A DNA stretch of 64,000 nt from CAYHPY01 sp964358485 (GTDB lineage Bacteria; Elusimicrobiota; Elusimicrobia; UBA1565; UBA9628): NCBI GenBank assembly GCA_964358485.1, contig CAYHPY010000003.1, positions 55,906 through 119,905 of the forward strand. The letters run 5' to 3'. Below, piece after piece: positions 24,768 through 33,255 of the stretch. Position 1 is the first letter of the stretch, and every line of letters begins with the position of its first letter. Position numbers and translations under genes: made by a program. The notes beneath the pieces were generated by a model. The model saw only the letters and a list, made by a program, of their open reading frames with translations, searched no databases and was not told the origin of the DNA.

Positions 24768-25438
24768 ATTCCGGCCGGGAGCCCACCCTCAACACCGCGC
24801 AGTGGAACGAGAACGCCACGACCCTCGTGGAAAGCCCGTTGGCCCGGCTTCATCGCGCGATGATGGTCGGCCGCACCAAGCTGGAGGAACTGCTCAAAGA
24901 CCGCTCGGCGCGGGTGCTGGATTTAGGCTGCGGCTCGGGGCCCTTCCTGGCTTGGTTCGCCTCCCGGGGCTTCACCCAACTCCACGGGGTCGAGCCCGAG
25001 GAGGCCCTCATCGCCAAGATTCCGGAGCCCCTGCGGAGCCGGGTTCGTCCGGACAAGGCGGAAAAACTTTCTTTCGATGACGGCTTCTTCGACGCGGTTT
25101 TCGTCTATTGCGTCCTCCACCATCTCAAGGGCGACGACGCCTACCGCCGGGCCTGCGCCGAGATCGACCGCGTGACCAAGCCCGGGGGGCTGGTCTTCAT
25201 AGTCGAGCCCGGCCGCTACAAGACCTTTCTCCTGGTCGAGGCCGCCTCCGCGGTCCTGGGGCTGGTCTCCAAAACCTTCCGGGCCTTCTACGCGACCATG
25301 GTCGAGGAGCGGCCGGAGCAGCATCATTTCCTGAAAAACCACGGCATCATCCGGGACGAGCTGGAAAAACGCGGTTTCAAGCCGATCGTCGACGATTACT
25401 GCATCTATTCATGGATTTACACGGCGAGAAAACCCTGA
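24764..25438 (+). CDS. Class I SAM-dependent methyltransferase
   Basis: 224 aa. Motif I VLDLGCGSGPFLAWF, an acidic residue at the end of beta-2 (HGVEPEEALI), and FDAVFVYCVLHHL. It belongs to the UbiE/type-11 methyltransferase group. The substrate is unknown, presumably a glycan intermediate given its place in the operon. Overlaps the preceding gene by 4 nt and the following gene by 28 nt. Confidence 0.85.
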   Translation: MNSGREPTLNTAQWNENATTLVESPLARLHRAMMVGRTKLEELLKDRSARVLDLGCGSGPFLAWFASRGFTQLHGVEPEEALIAKIPEPLRSRVRPDKAEKLSFDDGFFDAVFVYCVLHHLKGDDAYRRACAEIDRVTKPGGLVFIVEPGRYKTFLLVEAASAVLGLVSKTFRAFYATMVEERPEQHHFLKNHGIIRDELEKRGFKPIVDDYCIYSWIYTARKP

Positions 25439-27174
25439 CCGGGGCGCGGGTGCTGCTCGCCGCTTTCGGCCTGGCCTTGGGCGGCTGGGGGCTGGGCTGG
25501 GGCCTGCCTTCCCGGGAGCGCCTGGATTTGGTGATGCCCCCCGGCCTGGCGGGGCCGGACTTCGGGCGCCTGCTTTCCGATTCCTGGAAGGCGATGCACC
25601 AGCGGCTGGGTGAGAACCTCATGCTCAACCCCGAGGCCTGGAAATCCTTCAGCGGCGTCCGGAAAACCCCGGCCGGTTGGAAGACCCCTCCGGAGGTCCT
25701 GCTCAATTCCTACCGGTCCTTCCATGTCCGCTCGGCGCACGAGGACGAGCAGACCATGCTCATCATTCTTTCGCGCATGCGCCCTTGGAAATTCGAGTTC
25801 CACCACCACATGTTCACCTATGGGGCGGTCTATCTCTATTCCCTGGGCGCGTGGCTGGCCCTGGGCTGGGCGGCCGGGCTGGTGAGCCTGCACACTTCGC
25901 TGGAGCCCTATATCGCCGACCCGGACAAGATGGCCGGCCTCTACCTGGCCGGCCGGGCCTTCTCCTTGGCCGCGTATGTCGGAGTTTCGTGGATGCTTCT
26001 TCGTTTGGGCCGCAGGGTGTTTGACAACACGACCGGCCTGTTGGCCGGTCTGCTGTTTTTGTTTTCTCCGGGAGTCCTCACCCAATCCCATGTCATGAAA
26101 AATCACACCTTCTGGGCGCTTCTGGCTCTTTTGACGGTGGATCGTTGCCTGACTCTCCTGGAGCGCGGGAAAAAATCGGACTACGCCCTGGCCGGGGCCC
26201 TGTCCGGCCTCACCGTCGGGGCTTTTCTCAACGCCTGGCCGGCGTGCCTGGTGGTGGGGGCGGCGGGAGGGTTGAGGATTCTTTATAAAAAGGCAACGGC
26301 AAAAGAATTCGGGAACGGAATTATCATCGCCGCCGCGGCAAGCGCGGCGGCGTTTTTGGCCACCAACCCCTTCTGGATCTTCTCCTGGAACGAGGCCTTG
26401 CGGGAAATGGCCGTGCTCAAGACCGTCGGGGCCATGGATTGGCGGCATCCCTTCATTTTCCTGTGGAATCCGGTCCGCCACGGCGTGACCGCGCCGGTGC
26501 TGGCCCTCGCCTTGGCGGGGGCGGGGTTGGCGGTTTGGCGCCGCCGCAAGGAGCCGGGGGTCCTGCTTTGCCTGATCGCGGTGGGCCTGGGGCTGGCGGT
26601 GACCGTTACTTTTGGCGGCGTGTACGACACTCGGCATATGCGCTACGGCCTGGGGTGGATCGCGTTGCTGATGCTTTTCGCGGCGTATGCCGCGAAAAGC
26701 TTCAGCAGCCTTCCCGATCGTTTTCGCCCCTATTCCGTTGCCCTGATTTCCGTAATCATTTCAAACTCCTTCCTTTCCGGCGCCACCTACTCCCGCAACT
26801 TCGCCTTGGACGCCGGAAAGAATTCCACCCACGCCCGCTCCGGGGCCTGGATCTCCGAACACGTCCCGGAAGGCGCGGTCATCGGTCTCCTGCGCCTGCC
26901 CCAGCCCTCCAACGCGCCGTATTTCCGCTACGGCCGCAATCCCATGATGTTCATCGAGCGCCCCTTCTTCGCGGGCCTGCCCCCCGAGGAACTCCCGGGC
27001 TACCTGGTGGTCGCCATCCCCGATTACGACGACCGGCCGTTTCTGGGGCCGAATTTCGGGCGCTACGAGCGCGTGGCGCGGTTTGAGCGGGAGGAGCCTT
27101 TTCCTTGGATTTTAATCGAGCGCAGCGCGACGACCGCCAATCCCGTCATAGAAGTTTATAAACTCAAGTCATGA
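25411..27174 (+). CDS. Polytopic membrane glycosyltransferase (GT39/PMT-like)
   Basis: 587 aa from the ATG at 25411. About ten hydrophobic helices are interspersed with an early acidic periplasmic loop. HEDEQTMLIIL and TQSHVMKNHTFWALLALLTVDR resemble GT39-type enzymes that use polyprenyl-phosphate sugars. The last ~120 residues are soluble. It would use the lipid-linked sugar made by the DPM1-like gene just upstream. Donor and acceptor cannot be determined from sequence. The start overlaps the methyltransferase gene by 28 nt; later starts are possible. Confidence 0.75.
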   Translation: MDLHGEKTLTGARVLLAAFGLALGGWGLGWGLPSRERLDLVMPPGLAGPDFGRLLSDSWKAMHQRLGENLMLNPEAWKSFSGVRKTPAGWKTPPEVLLNSYRSFHVRSAHEDEQTMLIILSRMRPWKFEFHHHMFTYGAVYLYSLGAWLALGWAAGLVSLHTSLEPYIADPDKMAGLYLAGRAFSLAAYVGVSWMLLRLGRRVFDNTTGLLAGLLFLFSPGVLTQSHVMKNHTFWALLALLTVDRCLTLLERGKKSDYALAGALSGLTVGAFLNAWPACLVVGAAGGLRILYKKATAKEFGNGIIIAAAASAAAFLATNPFWIFSWNEALREMAVLKTVGAMDWRHPFIFLWNPVRHGVTAPVLALALAGAGLAVWRRRKEPGVLLCLIAVGLGLAVTVTFGGVYDTRHMRYGLGWIALLMLFAAYAAKSFSSLPDRFRPYSVALISVIISNSFLSGATYSRNFALDAGKNSTHARSGAWISEHVPEGAVIGLLRLPQPSNAPYFRYGRNPMMFIERPFFAGLPPEELPGYLVVAIPDYDDRPFLGPNFGRYERVARFEREEPFPWILIERSATTANPVIEVYKLKS

Positions 27175-28340
27175 CCAAGCTTGAGGGCAAAACCCTCTCC
27201 ATCGTCATCCCGGCCTACAACGAGGAGGACGCCATCGAGGCCATCCTCCACGGCTGCCTGGCCGCCCGGCAGGCGTTGTGCGCGGAGCTCGGCCTCAAAA
27301 GCGTCGAGGTGATCGCGGTCAACGACGGCTCCCGGGACCGCACCGAGGAGCTGGCCAGGGGGATTCGGGAGGCGCGGCTCATCAATCACCCCCGCAATCT
27401 GGGCTACGGCCGGGCCCTGATGACGGGCTTTGAGGCCGCCTCCGGCGATTATCTGGGTTTCTTGGACGCCGACGGAACCTGCGATCCGCTGGCCTTCGCC
27501 GCGCTCGGCAAGGCGTTGTCGGAGGCCGACGCGGACCTGGCCGTCGGCATGCGCCTGCACCCGGGCTCCCAGATGCCCGCCATCCGGGTCCTCGGCAACC
27601 GCTTTTACGCGGCCGTGATTTCCTTGCTCACGGGCGTGCCGGTGGCCGATTCCGCCAGCGGCATGCGCCTGTTCTCGCGCTCCCTGCTCGCCCGGCTCTC
27701 GCCCATGCCCTCGGGCCTGCACTTTACCCCCGCCATGACCGCGCGGGTCGCCTGCCTGGGGGCCAAGATCGTGGAGACGCCCATTCCCTACGCCGATCGC
27801 CAAGGTCAGTCCAAGCTCAACGTCATCGCCGATGGAATCCGGTTTCTCCGGGTCATTTTGGGAATCATTTTTTCGAATTTTCCCATGCGCTTTTTCGGCC
27901 CCGCCGGAACGCTTTTCGCGTTGATCGCCCTGGCCTACGGCGTCTGGCCCGTTCGGTATTACCTGGAGCATCATGAGCTTCAACCCGACGTGATGATCTA
28001 CCGCCTGCTGACCATCGTGACCTTGGCCGCCTGTTCCCTGGTCTGCCTGACCTTCGGGGCGCTGGCCCAAAAGGCCGCCGACCTGTCCTTGGGAAAGGGC
28101 CCGTCCGTGTTGGACCGGCCTTGGTTTTCCGAAACCGCGGTCGCGGCCGGGCTGATTCTATCCATCGGGGGCGTTTTGTTGAATCTTCGGACGATTCTTC
28201 AGTATTTCTCGACCGGCAGCATCAGCATCCACTGGATCTACGTGCTGACGGGCTCGCTGCTCGTGATCCCGGGCGCCATCCTCGCGGCCTTCGGAGTCAC
28301 CTTGGAACTTCTTCGGCACATGCCGACGGAGAAAAAATAA
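27171..28340 (+). CDS. GT2 glycosyltransferase with C-terminal membrane domain
   Basis: 389 aa. N-terminal GT-A domain with SIVIPAYNEEDAIEAIL, VIAVNDGSRDRTEEL, GYGRALMTGFEAASGDY and LDADGTCDP, then YADRQGQSKL. This is typical of dolichyl-phosphate-glucose/mannose synthase relatives. The C-terminal ~130 residues hold four hydrophobic helices. Overlaps its neighbours (ATGA before; shares the A of TAATG after). Likely makes a second polyprenyl-phosphate sugar. Confidence 0.85.
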   Translation: MTKLEGKTLSIVIPAYNEEDAIEAILHGCLAARQALCAELGLKSVEVIAVNDGSRDRTEELARGIREARLINHPRNLGYGRALMTGFEAASGDYLGFLDADGTCDPLAFAALGKALSEADADLAVGMRLHPGSQMPAIRVLGNRFYAAVISLLTGVPVADSASGMRLFSRSLLARLSPMPSGLHFTPAMTARVACLGAKIVETPIPYADRQGQSKLNVIADGIRFLRVILGIIFSNFPMRFFGPAGTLFALIALAYGVWPVRYYLEHHELQPDVMIYRLLTIVTLAACSLVCLTFGALAQKAADLSLGKGPSVLDRPWFSETAVAAGLILSIGGVLLNLRTILQYFSTGSISIHWIYVLTGSLLVIPGAILAAFGVTLELLRHMPTEKK

Positions 28341-29338
28341 TGTCCTTTTGGAACGGCAAAAAGGTGCTGGTCACCGGCGGGGCGGGATTCGTCGGCAGCC
28401 ACCTGGTCGAGGAGCTTTTGCGGCGGGCTCCGCGGGTTCGGGTGACGGTGGCCGATAGCCTGGAGAGCGGGCGCCGGGAGAACCTCCGGGCGGTCCTCAA
28501 GGACATTCGGATCATAAAGGCCGACCTGCGCTCCTTGGAGGGCTGCCGCAAGGCCTGCCGGGGCCAGGACGCGGTCTTGAACCTCGCGGCTCACGTGGGC
28601 GGGGTGGGCTACAACGCGTCCCACCACGGCACGATGTACCGGGACAACATGCTCCTGGCCGTGCAGATGACCGAAGCCGCCCGCCTGGCCGGGGTCGAGC
28701 GGTTCCTGGTGGTGAGTTCCGCCTGCGTTTACCCCCGGGAGGCGACGGTGCCCACTCCGGAGTCGGAGGGCTTCCTCGGCTCGCCCGAGCCCACCAACGA
28801 GGGCTACGGCTGGGCCAAGCGGATGTCCGAATACCTGGGACGCGCCTATGCGGCCGAGTTCGGCATGAAGGTGGCCATCGCCCGGCCCTACAACACCTAC
28901 GGCCCGCGGGACCATTTCGAATCGGAGAACTCCCATGTCATCAGCGCCCTGATCCGCCGCGTGGCCTCGGGGGAGGACCCGGTCCGGGTCTGGGGAAGCG
29001 GCGAGCAAAGCCGGGCGTTTCTTTACGTCGAGGATTTCGCCCGCGGCCTGTTGGATGTTTGTGAGCGCCACGCGATCTGCGACCCTGTCAACTTGGGCAC
29101 CTCCGAGGAGGTGACCATCCGCCGGCTGGCTGAGTTGATCCTGGAGGCGTCGGGCTCCAAGGCCAAGCTGAAATTCGATCCCTCCAAACCCTCCGGCCAG
29201 CCCCGGCGCAACTGCGACCCCTCCCGAGCCAAGGCGCTCGTGGGCTTCCAGGCGAAGGTGAGCTTGCGCGAGGGTCTGGGGAGGACCGTCGAATGGTTTA
29301 AGGCCAACCGGTCCCGCCTGGGAGCCTGGCGAAAATGA
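28340..29338 (+). CDS. NAD-dependent sugar epimerase/dehydratase (extended SDR)
   Basis: 332 aa. NAD motif VLVTGGAGFVGSHLVEEL, LNLAAHVGGVGYN, catalytic S-x-YPRE (SSACVYPREA) and the YGWAKRMSE Tyr/Lys pair. The HVGGVGYN and NTYGPRDHF segments resemble GDP-fucose synthase/ColC-like and UDP-glucose epimerase-like enzymes. With the Gmd-like and His-type 3-dehydratase genes, an epimerase-reductase role giving a colitose-type GDP-3,6-dideoxy-L-sugar is plausible but not proven. Confidence 0.8.
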   Translation: MSFWNGKKVLVTGGAGFVGSHLVEELLRRAPRVRVTVADSLESGRRENLRAVLKDIRIIKADLRSLEGCRKACRGQDAVLNLAAHVGGVGYNASHHGTMYRDNMLLAVQMTEAARLAGVERFLVVSSACVYPREATVPTPESEGFLGSPEPTNEGYGWAKRMSEYLGRAYAAEFGMKVAIARPYNTYGPRDHFESENSHVISALIRRVASGEDPVRVWGSGEQSRAFLYVEDFARGLLDVCERHAICDPVNLGTSEEVTIRRLAELILEASGSKAKLKFDPSKPSGQPRRNCDPSRAKALVGFQAKVSLREGLGRTVEWFKANRSRLGAWRK

Positions 29339-30012
29339 AAAAGGCGGTCGTCATCCTGACCTTCAACGAGATCGAGGCCCTTCCCAAGATTTTCGACAAG
29401 ATCCCCCGGGGTTGCGCCGAAGAGCTTTTCGCCGTGGACGGCGGCTCCAAGGACGGGACGGTGGAATTTCTCAGGAGCAAGGGAATTCGGGTCGCGGCGC
29501 AAACGCGGCGGGGGCGGGGGGTGGCGTTTCGGCAGGCTTTCGCCGAGACCGACGCCGACGCGATCGCCTTCTTCAGCCCCGACGGCAACGAGGACCCCGC
29601 GGACCTGCCCAAGCTGTTTTCCGTTTTGGAGGAGGGCTGGGACATGGTCATCGCCTCGCGGATGATGCGCGGGGCCTCCAACGAGGAGGACATTCATTGG
29701 TTTCGGCCGCGAAAGTGGGTCAACCAAGCCTTCGGGCTGTGCGCCAACCTGGCCTGGAACGACGGGCCGTTCATCACCGACACGATCAACGGCTACCGGT
29801 CCCTGACCCGCAAGGCCTTCGAGTCCATGGCGCCCGACGCGGACGGTTTCGTCATCGAGTACCAGATGTCGATCCGGGCGATGAAGAAAAAGCTCAAGGT
29901 GGCGGAGTTTCCCACTCACGAGGGCCAGCGCTTGGGCGGGGCCAGCACCGCCAGCTCGATTCCCACCGGGATCATCTTCCTTAAACAGCTCTGGTCCGAG
30001 TTCCGCGGATGA
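29335..30012 (+). CDS. Family 2 glycosyltransferase, short
   Basis: 225 aa. GT-A domain with AVVILTFNEIEALPKI, FAVDGGSKDGTVEFL and FFSPDGNEDPADL, the metal-binding acidic motif. No membrane helix. The GG-S-x-DGT form and the small size fit DPM1-like enzymes or undecaprenyl-linked transferases. Overlaps both neighbours by 4 nt. Confidence 0.82.
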   Translation: MKKAVVILTFNEIEALPKIFDKIPRGCAEELFAVDGGSKDGTVEFLRSKGIRVAAQTRRGRGVAFRQAFAETDADAIAFFSPDGNEDPADLPKLFSVLEEGWDMVIASRMMRGASNEEDIHWFRPRKWVNQAFGLCANLAWNDGPFITDTINGYRSLTRKAFESMAPDADGFVIEYQMSIRAMKKKLKVAEFPTHEGQRLGGASTASSIPTGIIFLKQLWSEFRG

Positions 30013-31223
30013 GCCGCCGGGAGCTGGTCCTGGGCCTGCTTTTGGCCCTGGTCCTGAGGCTGGGGTTTTCGATCCACGCGTTTTACCGGCCCGACCAGCC
30101 CTCCCCCGACGGCAACCGCGACTACGAGCCCATCGCCTTGAGCCTGCTCGACCGCGGGGCCTACGAATGGGTGCCGGGCACGCCCACGGCCCAGCGCGAG
30201 CCGGGCTACATCCTGTTCATCGCCGGGGCCTATGCCGTGAGCGGCCGAAGCCCGTGGTCGGTGATCCTCATCCAGGTCTTGGTCGGGGCCCTGACGCCGT
30301 GGCTGTTGTGGCGCCTGGGCGCGGGGTTGTTCGGGAATTTTTGCGGGCGCTTCGCTTTTTGGGCCGCGGTGTTCTACCCCTATTTCATCTATTACCCGGC
30401 CTATTTCTTCCGGGAAACCTGGCTGGCTTTTTTCGTCCTGGGACTGATGCTGTTTCTGGCGACGCGCAAGGACGCGGCGGGGGCGCTGGGGGCCGGGGTC
30501 TTCGCCGGGCTCTTGTGCTCTTTCAACGGGGCTTTCGCCCCGGCCTGTGGGGCATTACTGCCCGCGGTTGTTTTATTCGGGTCCGAAAAGGCCGGTCGTT
30601 GGAAACGGGCTCTGGCCTTTTCGGCCCCGATCGCTCTGTTCGTCGGCCCTTGGATTCTTCGAAACTGGCTCGTTTTCCACGCCTTCGTCCCCTTCTCCAG
30701 CCTGGTCGGCTATCAGATCTACGGGAGCATGCTGGTGCCCTACGAGGCGCTCGGGACCGAGGAGCAGGTCCGCCTGCAGCTCAACGATCCCTACATCCAG
30801 GGCTGGGCGAACATGCCGGAGATCCCTTGGAACAAGGCTTTCATCGCCAAGGACGTGGAGTTGATTCGGGCCGAGCCCGGAAAGTTCCTCAAGAGCATGG
30901 CGGTTCGTTTCGTGAAGCTTTGGCGGGTCATGCCCCACCAGCGGCGGTTTACGCATTCCTTCGGCGCGGTGGCCCTGGCCGCCCTGGCCTCCGACGGTTG
31001 GCTTCTGCCTCTGGGTTTTTTCGGCCTATGGCTGGAGCGGCGAAACCGGTTCATCGTCCTGACCTTCGGGGCGATGATGCTTTTGGTGAGCCTGGCCTAC
31101 TCCATCAGCCACGCCCCCATCCGCTACCGCGTGCCGCTCATGCCCCTGGTCCTGATTTTGGCGGGACGGGGCGCGGCCGGCCTTTGGGAAGCGGTTAGGG
31201 CGCGCCGGGTCCGCGCTTCTTGA
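30009..31223 (+). CDS. GT39-like membrane glycosyltransferase
   Basis: 404 aa, about eight to ten hydrophobic helices. The first periplasmic loop has acidic residues (PDGNRDYEPIALSLLDRG), and EPGYILFIAGAYAV follows, as in ArnT/PMT-type transferases that use polyprenyl-phosphate sugars. Last gene of the operon; it ends inside the convergent gene at 31195-31644 (29-nt overlap). No terminator is visible between them. Confidence 0.78.
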   Translation: MSRRELVLGLLLALVLRLGFSIHAFYRPDQPSPDGNRDYEPIALSLLDRGAYEWVPGTPTAQREPGYILFIAGAYAVSGRSPWSVILIQVLVGALTPWLLWRLGAGLFGNFCGRFAFWAAVFYPYFIYYPAYFFRETWLAFFVLGLMLFLATRKDAAGALGAGVFAGLLCSFNGAFAPACGALLPAVVLFGSEKAGRWKRALAFSAPIALFVGPWILRNWLVFHAFVPFSSLVGYQIYGSMLVPYEALGTEEQVRLQLNDPYIQGWANMPEIPWNKAFIAKDVELIRAEPGKFLKSMAVRFVKLWRVMPHQRRFTHSFGAVALAALASDGWLLPLGFFGLWLERRNRFIVLTFGAMMLLVSLAYSISHAPIRYRVPLMPLVLILAGRGAAGLWEAVRARRVRAS

Positions 31224-31644
31224 CCTCTTCGCAGAGCTTGTCGAAGACCTCGCCCACGCCGTGAAACTCCCCGTCGATGCGGTGCTGAATCTCCACCCGG
31301 GCCGTAAATCCCGCCACCGTGGTGGCCTCGGCAAATCCTTCCAGAACCCAGGTCATGATGTCGCTGGGGTCCGAGCGCGACATCAAGCTGATGTTGGCCA
31401 AACCCTTGAGCGTCTCCACCGCCGCCGCGGGCAGGTCGGCATGGTTTAGCGCCAGCCCCGTCATGGCGCCATGGCAGACGGCCACGATATGGGCGCGGGC
31501 GTCGCCCTTCTGCCGGGAGGCCTTGGCGATTTGCGCGCAAATGAGGGCCCCGGCTTTCTCGGGGGAGGGCGCCTCTCCCGCGCACTGGGCGTTGACCGCC
31601 TCGCGGGCCGTTTTCTCCCAATTCATCTCTTTTTCTGAGCTCAT
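31195..31644 (-). CDS. Hypothetical cytoplasmic protein
   Basis: 149 aa, alpha-helical composition, no signal peptide. I do not recognise the family. The start at 31644 is supported by a promoter with TTGGAG, an 18-bp spacer and TAGGAT ending 6 nt before the ATG (leaderless layout). Its 3' end overlaps the end of the last glycan gene by 29 nt. Confidence 0.65.
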   Translation of the reverse strand: MSSEKEMNWEKTAREAVNAQCAGEAPSPEKAGALICAQIAKASRQKGDARAHIVAVCHGAMTGLALNHADLPAAAVETLKGLANISLMSRSDPSDIMTWVLEGFAEATTVAGFTARVEIQHRIDGEFHGVGEVFDKLCEEVKKRGPGAP

Positions 31645-31650
31645 GGAAAC

Positions 31651-31680
31651 ATCCTAGCGAATTTTTGTCCCGGCCTCCAA
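31651..31680 (-). promoter_or_regulatory. Promoter of the 31195-31644 gene (leaderless)
   Basis: Minus strand: TTGGAG (31680-31675), 18 bp, TAGGAT (31656-31651), GTTTCC, ATG at 31644. Confidence 0.55.
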
Positions 31681-32280
31681 GCTGGCGCCCAGGCTCCCGT
31701 GTTTAAGGGGCTGAAGGTTTTTGCGCGATTTTCGGAGGCGAGGCATGGTCCGATTTGACCCATGAACCCCTTGACAGAAATGGCGGTTCCCTTTTCGCAG
31801 CTGAAGATAATTTCAGCGACGACAAATTGTGCAGGTATCATCGGCAATAGTGCGAAAATGGAGGTCTTGACTTTACCGGGTTCCGGATCAATACTTCCAG
31901 GGTAGTTTGCCGCAGGGAAGCAGTTTGCAACTGCCGCAAGGACAACACCACGAACATGCCGAGTTCAAGTGGTCTGGGTGCCCGCACTTGGAGTTGCCTT
32001 ATGCGGGCTGGAGCGAGATTTTTACTCTCTGTTGCCCAAGCGAGGGCGCTCATTATGGCGGACGTCGAACTGGAGCAATGAACCCCACACTGAGTGCAGT
32101 AACGCTTCTGCCCTTCCTGTCGTCGGCCGATCCTGGGATTGGCGGATCGCAGCTTCCTGGAAATTTGGAGTGTCACATTTTCCCTGATCCGAAACACCGC
32201 CAAGGTGGTACAAGCGGCCGTGTCGCGGCGGGCGCGGCCTGCTCCCCGGCTCCATCCTCTGTCGCCGCAATGGACGGTGC
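31681..32280. other. 600-bp stretch without a supported gene
   Basis: Lower GC than the flanks. Short open frames exist on both strands, but none has a promoter, Shine-Dalgarno or recognisable protein. A TTGACA at about 31774 lacks a well-spaced -10. It may be a remnant of transferred DNA, since the next genes share its composition. Confidence 0.5.
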
Positions 32281-33255
32281 ATGAATAGCTCCGCAATAAA
32301 GACGGTTTTCGGATTGTCCTGCATTGTCTTGCTCACCGCCCCCGTATCGGCAGGGGAACCTTTCACGGCAAATGACGGCGTATCTGAGGGGGAGGTCCGC
32401 GAGTACCTTTCCCTATTCCCAGAGTCAGACAAAGGCGCTACGCAGATCGACAAGGCAGAGGGCGAGCGCCGCCGGGCGCGCGCCAAAGACCATCTGCGCG
32501 CGCGCGGATTCGGTGATGAACGGAAACTCCTCGGGCTCATGGACCGTTTGTCCCGCCATAAGGAGTTTGGCTCGTCAGGGGAGCGGCTGCCGCGCAAAGA
32601 GCAGAGCGAGCTGGCGCGGCACTCAAACGGATTTGCAGCAGCCAAGGAACATCTTAGGAATCAGGTGTGGCAGGTTAGCGAGTCTGACCTCCAAGGTCTA
32701 TCGGAAAAGTATTGCCGGGTTCTTGAGAACCCGAGTTATGGCGACAATTTCCATTTGAACTTTTTAGTCGAGCTTGACCGCCTCCTTCAAAGCGCTAAGC
32801 CGAGCGGATATTTGCCCAAGACCAGGGCTCTGCGTTCTGCGCTTATTAAGATTGCCAAGGACGAGCCACGCTCTTGGCCAGCTCGCGCGGAAGCTATCAA
32901 GATGCTCGCCCGCCGCTACAGCGGCAAAGATATAGCCCCGGTTCTCCATGCGGCTACGCAATCAGAGGAGATCGAAATCAGAAAGGCGGCCTATTTCTCT
33001 TTGCGCAAACTCCCGATGACACCTGAATTTCTGGAGCAACTGGAGATCCTTTATCAAAAGGAGCGCGCACGAGATCCAGAGGCGGCATATGTCTTGATCA
33101 CCACCCTGAGGCGCTTCCCCCTTGAGGATACTCCCGTAATTTTGCCCGTGCTATCTGAGTTGCGCCAGCAGGAGAGCAACCCATTCCTGGTGGAGAAGCT
33201 CGAATGGGCAATTTGGGCCCTACAGACCGAAGGGAAGTATGAGAAAAAGCCGTAG
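32281..33255 (+). CDS. Secreted helical-repeat (HEAT-like) protein of unknown function
   Basis: 324 aa. Signal peptide of about 24 residues (ends near APVSAGE). The mature part is charged and helical. The second half (residues about 180-310) has a repeating helix pattern (ALIKIAKDEP..., EIRKAAYFSLRKLP, YVLITTLRRFP, PFLVEKLEWAIWAL) that looks like HEAT repeats. Codon use and GC are lower than in the glycan operon. It overlaps the next gene by 17 nt, so the two are probably co-expressed. No family recognised. Confidence 0.65.
   Translation: MNSSAIKTVFGLSCIVLLTAPVSAGEPFTANDGVSEGEVREYLSLFPESDKGATQIDKAEGERRRARAKDHLRARGFGDERKLLGLMDRLSRHKEFGSSGERLPRKEQSELARHSNGFAAAKEHLRNQVWQVSESDLQGLSEKYCRVLENPSYGDNFHLNFLVELDRLLQSAKPSGYLPKTRALRSALIKIAKDEPRSWPARAEAIKMLARRYSGKDIAPVLHAATQSEEIEIRKAAYFSLRKLPMTPEFLEQLEILYQKERARDPEAAYVLITTLRRFPLEDTPVILPVLSELRQQESNPFLVEKLEWAIWALQTEGKYEKKP

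Noticed and set aside
31838..32296. Open frames on both strands in the 31.7-32.3 kb gap as a broken transposase
   Set aside because: A few Cys and Trp residues looked zinc-ribbon-like, but no transposase motif, terminal repeats or coding signal could be supported.
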